Below the pieces are notes generated by a model that saw only the letters and a list, made by a program, of their open reading frames with translations, searched no databases and was not told where the DNA came from. The position numbers and the translations under genes were made by a program. A stretch of DNA of 64,000 nucleotides from Oscillospiraceae bacterium (lineage in GTDB: Bacteria > Bacillota > Clostridia > Oscillospirales > Ruminococcaceae), in NCBI GenBank assembly GCA_004555865.1, contig SFJO01000007.1, positions 23,298-87,297 of the forward strand, written 5' to 3'. Shown in pieces: positions 21,218 to 29,836 of the stretch. Numbering within the stretch: position 1 is the stretch's first letter; each line of letters starts with the position of its first letter.

Positions 21218-21438
21218 CCGATACCGGCGGTTTTCTGAATGAATTTTTTTCTTTTTTACCAAAAGAAAAGGAGAAATGTTTCATCGTTTTTCTTTTTGGG
21301 GCATTCGTCCGGCCATTTGGGCGCGGATGGCAAAAAGAGGTGGGATGTCTTTTCGGCTCATCGGGGCCAGAGGCGGCAGGCGGCTTTGGCCCCGGGCCGG
21401 CGCGCTGCCGGGGGGCGTTTTGGGGCATTCGCCCGCAT
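21218..21438. other. Gap between nifJ and the CBS gene, with a repeated 18-mer
   Basis: No gene is seen. TTTTGGGGCATTCGTCCG (21294-21311) recurs as TTTTGGGGCATTCGCCCG (21418-21435), one base different. A GGGGCCA/TGGCCCC hairpin lies between them (about 21363-21393). The second copy ends just before the -35 of the next promoter. Confidence 0.5.
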
Positions 21439-21467
21439 TTGACACCGCACCGCCCTTTGTCTATAAT
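21439..21467 (+). promoter_or_regulatory. Consensus promoter of the CBS-domain gene
   Basis: A textbook sigma-A promoter: TTGACA (21439-21444), 17-base spacer, TATAAT (21462-21467). The start codon lies 73 bases downstream of the -10. Confidence 0.92.
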
Positions 21468-21540
21468 GCTAATTGTAGTATTTTAACCATTTTCCGGGCT
21501 GTTTTATCGGCCCGGGCCATTTGCAAGGAGGAACTTCACC

Positions 21541-22545
21541 ATGGACCCGGACGGCCTTTTAAGCCGCATTGCACCCTACGCCGCCTGCTGCATTGTCAGC
21601 GCACTTGTTTTTCTGATTCTGGGCTGGGCCGCCGCCAAAAAGGGCGCGCGCCTGCCCGGCTGGCTCTCCGCCCTGGCCAACCGGCTGGGAGGGCTGGGCA
21701 ATCAGGAGGCCGTCACCGAGGAACAGCTGCTGGATCTGGTGGACGATGCGGGTGAGCAGGAGGTCATCGACGATGACCAGGCCGAAATGATCAGCAGCGT
21801 AGTGGAACTGGCGGACGTGACCGCCGGGCACATCATGACCCACCGCACCGACATGACCGCCCTGGAGGAAAATATGCCCTGCCGGGAGGCCGTGGAAACC
21901 GCCCTGGCCAGCGGATGCAGCCGAATGCCCGTCTACCGCAAAACCGTGGATGAGATTGTGGGCATTCTCTATGTGAAGGACCTGCTGGTGCTGATGCGCC
22001 GCCCCGAGGAGGCCCACCTGCCCGTGCGGGAGCTGATGCGCCCGGCCATGTTCGTGCCGGAAAGCTGCCCCGCCCAGCGGCTTTTGCTGGACTTCCGCCG
22101 CCGCCACACCATGATGGCCGTGGTGGTGGACGAATACGGCGGCACCGCCGGGCTTGTGACCATGGAGGACGTGCTGGAGGAGATTGTGGGCAGCATTCAG
22201 GACGAGTACGACCAGGAGGACGAAGAGCTGGCCCCCGTGGAAGGCGGCTATCTGGTGGACGGCGCGCTGGATTTGAAGGACGTGTTCGACGCCTTTGAAA
22301 TGGAGCTGCCGCCTCTGGAAGAAGGAGAGGAGTTCGGCACCGTGGCCGGGCTGATCACCGAACGGCTGGGCCGCTTTCCCGAGCCGGGCGAGGCCGTAAC
22401 CGTACACTGGGGCGGGCTGTGCTTTGCCGTGGTCAAAGCCGAAGAGCGCCGGGTGGTGAAGGTGAAGGTCACGAAGGACAGCCCTGAATCTTCTGCCGAG
22501 CCTTCCGGCAAATCGGCCCCGGAACCGGCCCAAAAGACCAACTGA
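21541..22545 (+). CDS. CBS-domain membrane-anchored protein (CorC/HlyC type)
   Basis: A 334-residue protein with one N-terminal membrane helix (about residues 13-31), a pair of CBS domains (about 97-215; MPVYRKTVDEIVGILYVKDL and VVVDEYGGTAGLVTMEDVL) and a C-terminal CorC_HlyC domain (about 235-310; FGTVAGLITERLGRFPEPGE). CBS pairs usually bind adenine nucleotides; relatives influence magnesium/cobalt efflux. The DUF21 transport domain of full CorB/CNNM proteins is absent, so this is the short, CorC-like form with an added helix. GGAGGAA precedes the ATG. The NUDIX gene follows after 100 bases on the same strand. Confidence 0.88.
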   Translation: MDPDGLLSRIAPYAACCIVSALVFLILGWAAAKKGARLPGWLSALANRLGGLGNQEAVTEEQLLDLVDDAGEQEVIDDDQAEMISSVVELADVTAGHIMTHRTDMTALEENMPCREAVETALASGCSRMPVYRKTVDEIVGILYVKDLLVLMRRPEEAHLPVRELMRPAMFVPESCPAQRLLLDFRRRHTMMAVVVDEYGGTAGLVTMEDVLEEIVGSIQDEYDQEDEELAPVEGGYLVDGALDLKDVFDAFEMELPPLEEGEEFGTVAGLITERLGRFPEPGEAVTVHWGGLCFAVVKAEERRVVKVKVTKDSPESSAEPSGKSAPEPAQKTN

Positions 22546-22645
22546 ACCAGCGGATGCGCGGACGGAAGCTCCGCCGGGGGGCGGCCCACTTTTTGCAGGC
22601 AGCCGCGCCGCTGCCGAAGGAACTTGAAATCAGGAGGGAACCCTC

Positions 22646-23191
22646 ATGGGCCATTTTGAACAGATGCTTTCCAGCGAGACCCAGTTCACCGGGCACATCT
22701 TTACCGTCACGCTGGACCAGGTGCGGCTGGAGGACGGCACCACCGCCCCCCGGGAGGTGGTGCACCACCACGGCGGGGCCAGCGTGCTGGCCCTCACCGG
22801 GCAGGACGAGGTGTATCTGGTGCGCCAGTACCGCTACGCCCTGGGGCAGGAGCTGTGGGAGCTGCCCGCCGGGAAGCTGGAGCCGGGGGAGGAACCCTTT
22901 GAAGCCGCCAAGCGGGAGCTGGCCGAGGAGTGCGGCCTGACCGCCGACCGCTTTGTGGATCTTCAGCCCTTTTACCCCACGGTGGGCTATTGCAGCGAGG
23001 TGATCTATACCTGGCTGGCCACCGGGCTGCATCCAGTGCCCATGCATCTGGACGAAGGGGAATTTCTCACCCCGGAAAAAGTCCCCTTTGCCGAGGCGCT
23101 GGCCATGGTGCTGGACGGCCGCATTCGGGACGGCAAAACCGTGGCCGGCCTGCTGAAGGTGCAGGCCTTGCGCGCCGCCGGGAAGCTGTAA
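22646..23191 (+). CDS. NUDIX hydrolase, ADP-ribose pyrophosphatase type
   Basis: A 181-residue enzyme with a complete Nudix box, GKLEPGEEPFEAAKRELAEE followed by CGL (about residues 77-99), carrying the catalytic REL-EE residues. The flanking YRYALGQELWELPAG and the Pro after the box match ADP-ribose pyrophosphatases, which split ADP-ribose to AMP and ribose-5-phosphate. GGAGGGAA precedes the ATG. Probably transcribed with the CBS gene; a shared terminator follows. Confidence 0.9.
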   Translation: MGHFEQMLSSETQFTGHIFTVTLDQVRLEDGTTAPREVVHHHGGASVLALTGQDEVYLVRQYRYALGQELWELPAGKLEPGEEPFEAAKRELAEECGLTADRFVDLQPFYPTVGYCSEVIYTWLATGLHPVPMHLDEGEFLTPEKVPFAEALAMVLDGRIRDGKTVAGLLKVQALRAAGKL

Positions 23192-23291
23192 GCGCCGGGC
23201 CGCCCGTTCCGCCTGCGGCTTGGCCCTCGCCGGAACCGCACAGGCGGCAGCCAGTTTCATCCGCCGATTCCGGCCGCAAAAACCGCAAAGC

Positions 23292-23329
23292 AAAAAGCCG
23301 AAGGAACCCAGGGTTCCTTCGGCTTTTTT
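23292..23329. terminator. Bidirectional terminator
   Basis: A 17-bp stem, AAAAAGCCGAAGGAACC and its complement, with a 3-base loop, A run on one side and T run on the other. It serves both the NUDIX gene (+) and the thioesterase gene (-). Confidence 0.93.
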
Positions 23330-23355
23330 CATGCGCGATTGAATTTGGCGGGCGC

Positions 23356-23745
23356 TTACTGGTTCTTCTTGGCCTGCGCCTTGGCGAAGAACTTCTCGTT
23401 GGCCACGATGAAGCGCTCGTGCTCGCCCTCGCCGATCTTGCCGGTCTGGTCAAACACTTCCACCTTGAACACCAGCTTGCGGCCTTCCACGGCAATCAGC
23501 TCGGTGCGGGCGGTCACAATCAGGCCCACGGGGGTGGCGGCCAGATGCTTCACCCGCAGCTCGGTGCCCACGGTGCCGCAGCCCTCTTCCAGATAGGGCT
23601 GCACGCTCTCCCAAGCAGCCTTCTCCACCAGCGCGATCATGGCGGGGGTGGCGTACACCTGCAGCGCGCCGCTGCCCATGGTGGCGGCGGTGTTCTTTTC
23701 TGTTACCAGGCACTCGGCCTGGCCCTTAATGCCCACATTCAGCAT
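23356..23745 (-). CDS. Thioesterase of the fluoroacetyl-CoA thioesterase (FlK) family
   Basis: A 129-residue single hot-dog-fold protein. Thr33 (YATPAM), Glu41 (LVEKAA) and His67 (VKHLAA) have the same spacing (8 and 26) as the FlK catalytic residues Thr42, Glu50 and His76. FlK itself hydrolyses fluoroacetyl-CoA, but most relatives in gut Firmicutes probably act on other small acyl-CoAs; substrate unknown. The start at 23745 has AGGA upstream; the longer frame adds a non-family leader. A promoter is visible at 23854-23882. Confidence 0.86.
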   Translation of the reverse strand: MLNVGIKGQAECLVTEKNTAATMGSGALQVYATPAMIALVEKAAWESVQPYLEEGCGTVGTELRVKHLAATPVGLIVTARTELIAVEGRKLVFKVEVFDQTGKIGEGEHERFIVANEKFFAKAQAKKNQ

Positions 23746-23853
23746 AGCGTTTTCCTTTTCTGCCGCAAAGCGGTCTTGGTTGGCGGCGGCCGCGGGGCTG
23801 CCGCATGAATTGCGTTCCGGTTCGGGCTGCTTTCCCACAGGCGGCCCGTTCCG

Positions 23854-23882
23854 AGTATAGTACGAAACGCTCTGCCGCGCAA
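23854..23882 (-). promoter_or_regulatory. Promoter of the thioesterase gene
   Basis: On the minus strand TTGCGC (23877-23882) and TATACT (23854-23859) are 17 bases apart. It overlaps the gap just after the gyrA stop, so the thioesterase gene is separately transcribed. Confidence 0.6.
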
Positions 23883-23894
23883 GGGGAAAGGCGA

Positions 23895-26399
23895 TTACTC
23901 CTCGTCCGATTCGGTCACAGGCTCCGCCGCATCCGGCTGCTCGATGGGGGCCTGGGCGTTCTCCTCGTCCCGCTCGCTGCGGGCCACGGTAACCACCCGG
24001 TCGCTCTCGGCCAGGCGCATGACCCGCACGCCGCTGCCGTAACGGCTCTGCACGTTGATGTCCGCCGCGTGCATCCGGATCAGGATGCCCTCCTGGCTGA
24101 TGAGGATCACATCGTCGTCGTCGTCCAGGATCTTCACGCCGGCCACGCCGCCCTGGGCGTAGTTGCGGATGCCCTTGCCGCCGCGGCTCTGCAGGCGGTA
24201 GTCACTCAGCTGGCTGCGGCGGCCCTTGCCGCCCTCGGTCACGGTGAACACCGTGGCGTCCTCGCGGGCCACGCCGGCGCCCACCACATAGTCGCCCTCG
24301 GCCAGATTGATGGCGCGCACGCCATGGCTGGTGCGGCCCACGCTGCGGGCATCGCTCTCGGCAAAGCGGATGGCCTGGCCGTCGTGGGTGGCCAGCACCA
24401 GTTCGTCCTCGCCGCTGGTGATGTGGGTCCAGGCCAGGGCGTCGCCCTCGTACAGGCTCACCGCATTCAGGCCGCCGCGGCGGATGTTGGCATACTCGGC
24501 CAGGGCGGTGCGCTTGATGAGGCCGTTTTTGGTGATCATGGTCAGGTAGCCGTCCTGGCTGCCGTCCGGCTGACGCAGCATGGTGGTGATCTTCTCACCC
24601 TCCTGCAGCTGCAGCAGGTTCACGATGTTGGTGCCCTTGCTGGTGCGGCTGCCCTCGTAGATCTGGTAGCCCTTCAGGCGGAACACCCGGCCCGTGTTGG
24701 TGACAAACAGCATATGGTCGTGGGTGGAACCGATGAACAGCTCCTCCACAAAGTCCTCTTCCTTGGTGGCCATGCTGGAAATGCCGCGGCCGCCGCGGCG
24801 CTGCACCTGATAGGTATCCTTGGGCTGGCGCTTGATGTAACCCTCGTGGGTCAGGGTGAACACGCACTCCTCCTCGGGGATCAGATCCTCAATGTCCACC
24901 TCGCCGGACACATGGGCAATCTCGGTGCGGCGGTCGTCGCCGAACTTCTCCTTCAGGGCGGTCAGCTCGTTCTTCACGATGGCCAGCACCCGGCTGTCGT
25001 CGTTCAGGATGGCGGTCCAGTCGGCGATTTTGCCGCTCAGGTCGCTCAACTCGTTCTCGATTTTCTTGATCTCCAGACCGGCCAAGCGGCCCAGAGGGAA
25101 CTTGCAGATGGCGTCGGCCTGCACATCGTCAAAGCCGAACTGCTCCATGATGGCGGCCTTGGCCTCGGCCTGCCCGCCGCCGCAGTGGCGGATGGCGTAG
25201 ATGACCTCGTCCACAATGTCCACGGCCCGCTTCAGGCCTTCCAGAATGTGGGCGCGCTCCCGGGCCTTCTTCAGGTCGAACTGGGTCCGGCGGCGGATGA
25301 CCTGATCCTGGAATTCCACATACCGCTGCAGCATGGTTTTCAGGGTCATGATCTTGGGCACGCCGTTGTCCAGCGCCAGCAGAATCACGCCCACGGTGTC
25401 CTGCAGCTGGGTGTAGCGGTACAGGTTGTTCAGCACCACCTGGGGGTTGGCTTCCTTCTTCAGCTCCACCACCACCCGCATACCATGCCGGTTGGACTCG
25501 TCGTTCAGGTCGGAGATGCCCTCGATGCGCTTCTCCTTCACCAGGTCGGCGATGCTCTCGATCATGCGGGCCTTGTTCACCATGTAGGGAATTTCGGTGA
25601 TGACGATCTGGTAGCGGCCGTTCTTCTTTTCCTCAATTTCGGCGCGGCCCCGCAGGGTGATCTTGCCGCGGCCGGTGGCGTAGGCGGCGCGGATGCCGGA
25701 GCGGCCCATGATGATGCCGCCGGTGGGGAAATCCGGGCCCTTGATGTAATCCATCAGGCCGGCCAGGTCGATCTCCGGGTCGTCGATGAGGGCGATGCAG
25801 CCGTCCACCACTTCGCACAGGTTGTGGGGCGGAATGTTGGTGGCCATGCCCACGGCAATGCCGGTGGAGCCGTTGCACAGCAGGTTGGGGAACCGGCTGG
25901 GCAGAACGTGGGGCTCCTTCTTGGTTTCGTCAAAGTTGGGGTCCCAGTCGATGGTGTCCTTCTCAATGTCGGTGAGCAGCTCGCAGGCCATTTTGCTCAT
26001 GCGGGCCTCGGTGTAACGGTAGGCAGCCGGAGGGTCACCGTCCACGCTGCCGAAGTTGCCCTGGCCGTCCACCAGCGGGTAGCGCATACTGAAGTCCTGC
26101 GCCAGACGCACCATGGCGTCATAAACGGAGGCGTCGCCATGGGGGTGGTAGGCGCCCAGCACCGCACCCACCGTATCGGCGGATTTGCGGTAAGGATGCT
26201 GGGGGTCGTTGCCGCGCTCGTGCATGGTGTACAGAATGCGGCGGTGCACCGGCTTCAGGCCGTCCCGCACGTCGGGCAGGGCACGGCTGACGATGACGGA
26301 CATGGAGTAATCCAGAAAGGCGGATTCGATCTCCTGCTTCACATCGCGCACAATGGTTTTTGTGCCGCTGCCGGGAATCATCACATAATCTTCGTTCAT
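23895..26399 (-). CDS. gyrA: DNA gyrase subunit A
   Basis: An 834-residue subunit that cuts and rejoins DNA in the gyrase A2B2 complex and introduces negative supercoils with ATP. The active tyrosine is Tyr129 in AAYRYTEARM. The C-terminal wrapping domain has the GyrA box QRRGGRG and the usual repeats. The quinolone-contact segment reads HPHGDASVYD, with Ala90, Ser91 and Asp94 (numbering as in Mycobacterium tuberculosis GyrA); most bacteria have Ser at the Ala90 position. An acidic tail (Asp/Glu rich) closes the protein. I chose the ATG at 26399, 6 bases after AAGGAG, over one six codons upstream. It follows gyrB and a lipoprotein gene on the same strand. Confidence 0.97.
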   Translation of the reverse strand: MNEDYVMIPGSGTKTIVRDVKQEIESAFLDYSMSVIVSRALPDVRDGLKPVHRRILYTMHERGNDPQHPYRKSADTVGAVLGAYHPHGDASVYDAMVRLAQDFSMRYPLVDGQGNFGSVDGDPPAAYRYTEARMSKMACELLTDIEKDTIDWDPNFDETKKEPHVLPSRFPNLLCNGSTGIAVGMATNIPPHNLCEVVDGCIALIDDPEIDLAGLMDYIKGPDFPTGGIIMGRSGIRAAYATGRGKITLRGRAEIEEKKNGRYQIVITEIPYMVNKARMIESIADLVKEKRIEGISDLNDESNRHGMRVVVELKKEANPQVVLNNLYRYTQLQDTVGVILLALDNGVPKIMTLKTMLQRYVEFQDQVIRRRTQFDLKKARERAHILEGLKRAVDIVDEVIYAIRHCGGGQAEAKAAIMEQFGFDDVQADAICKFPLGRLAGLEIKKIENELSDLSGKIADWTAILNDDSRVLAIVKNELTALKEKFGDDRRTEIAHVSGEVDIEDLIPEEECVFTLTHEGYIKRQPKDTYQVQRRGGRGISSMATKEEDFVEELFIGSTHDHMLFVTNTGRVFRLKGYQIYEGSRTSKGTNIVNLLQLQEGEKITTMLRQPDGSQDGYLTMITKNGLIKRTALAEYANIRRGGLNAVSLYEGDALAWTHITSGEDELVLATHDGQAIRFAESDARSVGRTSHGVRAINLAEGDYVVGAGVAREDATVFTVTEGGKGRRSQLSDYRLQSRGGKGIRNYAQGGVAGVKILDDDDDVILISQEGILIRMHAADINVQSRYGSGVRVMRLAESDRVVTVARSERDEENAQAPIEQPDAAEPVTESDEE

Positions 26400-26463
26400 T
26401 GCTTGCTCCTTGGTCAAAAGAGAGGTTCACACGGAACCCGTTTTTATAAGCAGGGAAGGGCGG

Positions 26464-27381
26464 TCATTCCTGTACGCCGCGGTGCTGCAGGCCGTAGCAG
26501 GTCAGATCGTTTTTGCCGGTTTTGAGGTTTTGACGGAACTCAAACATGAGTTCGCCGTAATAGTCCCGGTTGTTGTAATCAATGCTGAGATATTTCCAGC
26601 TGCTGTATTCCGACTGGCTGCACCAGACCGATACCTCGCTGCCGGTCACGTCAAAATAGATGCTGCCGGCGTCTGCCAAATAGGGAACGATGGTCTCGGG
26701 CACCCCCAGCTTTTCCAGCACAACGGTCAGGTCATCGCCCACGGCAATGCCCCGGGGCAGGGTGGGTTCCGGGCCTTCCTGCCGGTAGGAATTGTCCCAC
26801 CCGCCCAGATTGTCGAACTCCACCCGCAGGGTGCTGCTGCCGCTCAGCTGGTCGCGGCTGATGGTCACGTTCTCATTTTTGAAGTACTCGACCCGGTACC
26901 ATTCCTCGGTGCCGTTGTCGTTGTAGCTGTCTTCGGTGACGGGCAGCCAGGCCTGCAGCTCCTCGCCGGTCCACTGGGCGAAGGGCCGCCCCTCCAGCAC
27001 CAGCTCCTCGCTGGTGGGAAAAACCCCGGCCAGCTGATTGAGGGAATTCCCGGTGGCCGTTTGAATCAACCGGTCAAGCAGGTTGCTGCTGCCGGTGGCT
27101 TCGTAGCCCTTCTGCAGGGTGGCCAGCGCCTCATCGGGGGCGCTCAGGTCGTTCTCATAGAGGTCTGCCAGCTTTTCGTAGAGGTACGCGTGGCTGTAGT
27201 CGCTTTCCTTCTGCTGGCTCAGCCAGGTTTCGGCCAGCTGGGCCGCCCGCTGAGGGTTGCCGTCGGCCACGTACTTGTCCATGACCGACTCCAGTTTGTC
27301 CTGGCTCACCGAGCCGCAGGCGCACAAAGCCGCCAGCAGGGCGGCACACGCCGCAAGCGAAAGACAGCGTTTCATCTTCAT
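26464..27381 (-). CDS. Lipoprotein between gyrB and gyrA, function unknown
   Basis: A 305-residue exported lipoprotein: basic start, hydrophobic core and lipobox LCAC (likely Cys22). Residues about 27-110 look like TPR-type helical repeats (KYVADGNPQRAAQLAETWLS, LYENDLSAPDEALATLQKGY). The C-terminal half is beta-rich with LPRGIAVGDDLTVVLEKLG, similar in pattern to the short SmpA/OmlA-type motif found in envelope proteins. It starts 18 bases after gyrB and ends 64 bases before gyrA, so it must be transcribed with the gyrase genes unless hidden promoters exist. Export is well supported; no role is claimed. Confidence 0.82.
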   Translation of the reverse strand: MKMKRCLSLAACAALLAALCACGSVSQDKLESVMDKYVADGNPQRAAQLAETWLSQQKESDYSHAYLYEKLADLYENDLSAPDEALATLQKGYEATGSSNLLDRLIQTATGNSLNQLAGVFPTSEELVLEGRPFAQWTGEELQAWLPVTEDSYNDNGTEEWYRVEYFKNENVTISRDQLSGSSTLRVEFDNLGGWDNSYRQEGPEPTLPRGIAVGDDLTVVLEKLGVPETIVPYLADAGSIYFDVTGSEVSVWCSQSEYSSWKYLSIDYNNRDYYGELMFEFRQNLKTGKNDLTCYGLQHRGVQE

Positions 27382-27399
27382 GGCAAGGCCCTCACAAAG

Positions 27400-29355
27400 T
27401 CACACATCCAGATTGGCGTAAATGGCGTTCTTCTCAATGAACTGGCGGCGGGGTTCCACCTTGTCGCCCATGAGGATGGTGAAGGCCTCATCGGCCTTCT
27501 CGGCGTCCTCAATGGTGATCTTCACAATAACCCGGTTGTCCGGGTTCATGGTGGTTTCCCACAGCTGTTCGGGGTTCATCTCACCAAGGCCTTTGTAGCG
27601 GCTCACCTTGGCGCCGGGCATTTCGGCGCTGATCTTGGCCATTTCGGCTTCGTTGTAGGCATACTTCACGTTCTGGCCCTTCTGCAGCTTGAACAGCGGG
27701 GGCTGGGCGATGTAGACATAGCCGCCCTCGATGAGGGGCCGCATGAAGCGGAAGAAGAAGGTGAGCATCAGGGTGCAGATGTGGCTGCCGTCCACATCGG
27801 CATCGGCCATGATGAACACCTTGTGGTAGCGCAGCTTGGAGATATCGAACTCATCCCCCAGGCCGCAGCCCAGGGCGGTGACCACCGGCATGAGCTTTTC
27901 GTTGCCGTACACCTTGTCCAGCCGGGCCTTTTCCACGTTCAGCATCTTGCCCCACAGGGGAAGGATGGCCTGAATGCTGGAGTCGCGGCCCATCTTGGCG
28001 CTGCCGCCGGCGGAATCACCCTCGACGATGTAAATTTCGGTCTTGGAGGGGTCTTTTTCGCGGCAGTCGGCCAGCTTGCCGGGCATACGGCTGGTTTCCA
28101 GCGCGCTCTTGCGGCGCACCAGCTCGCGGGCGCGCTGGGCCGCAGCGCGGGCGCGGGCGGCCTGGGTGGCCTTTTCATACAGGGCCTTGGCCACGCCGGG
28201 GTTCTCTTCCAGGAACTCCTTCAGCTTGGTGTATACCATGCCGGACACCAGGGTGCGAATCTCGGTGTTGCCCAGCTTGGCCTTGGTCTGGCCCTCAAAC
28301 TGGGCCTCGGTGAGCTTGACGCTGATGACGCAGACCAGGCCCTCGCGCACATCGTTGCCGGAGAGGTTCTCGTCCTTGTCCTTCAGGTAGCCCTTCTCGC
28401 GGCCAAAGTCGTTGATGGCGCGGGTGAGGGCAGCCTTGAAGCCCTCCTCATGGGTGCCGCCGTCCGGGGTGTGGACGTTGTTGGCAAAGCTGAGGATCAG
28501 CTCGTTGTAGCTGGAGGAGTACTGCATGGCCACCTCGGCCTGGGCGTTTTCAATCTGGCCCTTCAGGTAGATCACCTGAGGGTGCAGCACCTCGTTCTCC
28601 CGCTTTTTCTGCAGGTATTCCACGAAGCTGCGAATGCCGCCCTCGTAGCACATACTCTCCTTCAGCACCGGCTCTTCCCGGTTCGGGTCGGGCCGCTCAT
28701 CGGTGAGGGTGATGCGCACGCCTGCGTTCAGGAAGGCTTCTTCCCGCAGACGGGTGAGCAGGGTGTCGTAGTCATACACGGTGGTTTCGGTGAACATCTC
28801 CGGGTCCGCCTTGAAGCGCACGGTGGTGCCGGTGGTGTCGGCAGGGCCGATCTTTTCCAGCGGGCCGTCCGCCACGCCGCGCTTGAAGGTCTGGCGGTAT
28901 TCGCTGCCGTCCCGGCGCACCCGCACCTCCAGCCACTCGCTCAGGGCGTTGACCACCGAAGCGCCCACGCCGTGCAGGCCGCCGGAGACCTTGTAGCCGG
29001 AGTTGTCGCCGCCGAACTTGCCGCCGGCGTGCAGCACCGTGAACACGACCGTCACGGCGGGGATGCCCAGCTTGGGCTGGATGTCCACGGGGATGCCGCG
29101 GCCGTTGTCGTTGACTTCCAGGATGTTGTCCTTCTTGATGGTCACTTCAATGTGGTTGCAGTAACCGGCCAGGGCCTCGTCGATGGAGTTGTCCACAATC
29201 TCGTACACCAGGTGATGCAGGCCGCGGGGGCCGGTGGAGCCGATGTACATGCCGGGGCGTTTGCGCACGGCCTCCAGGCCCTCCAGGACCTGGATCTGGC
29301 TGCCGTCGTACTCATGCTCGTTCTGGGGCCGTTCCAGGTTTTCGATGTCAGGCAT
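27400..29355 (-). CDS. gyrB: DNA gyrase subunit B
   Basis: A 651-residue ATPase subunit of gyrase. The N-terminal GHKL ATP site shows EIVDNSIDEALAG, NDNGRGIPV and SGGLHGVGASVVNALS. The TOPRIM domain has EGDSAGGSAK and DADVDGSHI, and the tail keeps RYKGLGEMNPEQLWETTM. Length is normal for Gram-positives (no large insertion). AAGGAGG precedes the ATG. It lies 186 bases downstream of remB. Confidence 0.98.
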   Translation of the reverse strand: MPDIENLERPQNEHEYDGSQIQVLEGLEAVRKRPGMYIGSTGPRGLHHLVYEIVDNSIDEALAGYCNHIEVTIKKDNILEVNDNGRGIPVDIQPKLGIPAVTVVFTVLHAGGKFGGDNSGYKVSGGLHGVGASVVNALSEWLEVRVRRDGSEYRQTFKRGVADGPLEKIGPADTTGTTVRFKADPEMFTETTVYDYDTLLTRLREEAFLNAGVRITLTDERPDPNREEPVLKESMCYEGGIRSFVEYLQKKRENEVLHPQVIYLKGQIENAQAEVAMQYSSSYNELILSFANNVHTPDGGTHEEGFKAALTRAINDFGREKGYLKDKDENLSGNDVREGLVCVISVKLTEAQFEGQTKAKLGNTEIRTLVSGMVYTKLKEFLEENPGVAKALYEKATQAARARAAAQRARELVRRKSALETSRMPGKLADCREKDPSKTEIYIVEGDSAGGSAKMGRDSSIQAILPLWGKMLNVEKARLDKVYGNEKLMPVVTALGCGLGDEFDISKLRYHKVFIMADADVDGSHICTLMLTFFFRFMRPLIEGGYVYIAQPPLFKLQKGQNVKYAYNEAEMAKISAEMPGAKVSRYKGLGEMNPEQLWETTMNPDNRVIVKITIEDAEKADEAFTILMGDKVEPRRQFIEKNAIYANLDV

Positions 29356-29541
29356 TCAAGTTCCTCCTTCTTGCTGCTGCCGGGCAGGGAACCGGCAGAT
29401 GGTTTGCGGGGGCCGCGGCCGCGTTTTTGGCGGCAGGCCCTGCCCTGCGGATGGGCGGCACGGAAACCGGCAGGGCCGGTGGCTCCGCTTTGCCCGGAAA
29501 AGCCGACGGCCCGTGGGCCGAACGGCGGATTGCATTGTAAT

Positions 29542-29811
29542 TTACCGGCGCTTGCGGCGGATGCCGCGGCGGGCGCGGGCGCCTAGCGTCACCGAAGAGA
29601 CCGGGCTGGTGTACACCGTGGTCTCGCTGGGCCAATCGGTGAGGATGAAGCTTTTGGGCAGCTCGCCCCCCAGGTCGATGACCGCGCCCTCGCTTTCGGC
29701 CAGGCGCAGAAATTTGCGGGTGCGGGCCGAAACGGTGGTGGTGTCCATATCAAAAATGCCGATTACATCCCGGTCGTTCAGGATGTAATCCTGCCCAAGG
29801 TGAAAGTACAT
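29542..29811 (-). CDS. remB: RemB-like DUF370 protein
   Basis: An 89-residue protein matching YaaB/RemB, the DUF370 protein located between recF and gyrB in Bacillus subtilis, where Rem proteins act as DNA-binding regulators of extracellular-matrix genes. Typical is MYFHLGQDYILNDRDVIGIFDMD. The C-terminus is unusually basic (ARARRGIRRKRR). It starts 25 bases after recF. Identity rests on sequence and conserved position. Confidence 0.9.
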   Translation of the reverse strand: MYFHLGQDYILNDRDVIGIFDMDTTTVSARTRKFLRLAESEGAVIDLGGELPKSFILTDWPSETTVYTSPVSSVTLGARARRGIRRKRR

Positions 29812-29836
29812 GGAGCCTCCTTTTGCATCCGGGGCG

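Noticed and set aside
24067..24075. Other short DnaA-box-like or parS-like matches inside genes
   Set aside because: Partial matches of six to eight bases occur by chance in coding DNA of this length; only sites in gaps with at least one companion motif were kept.
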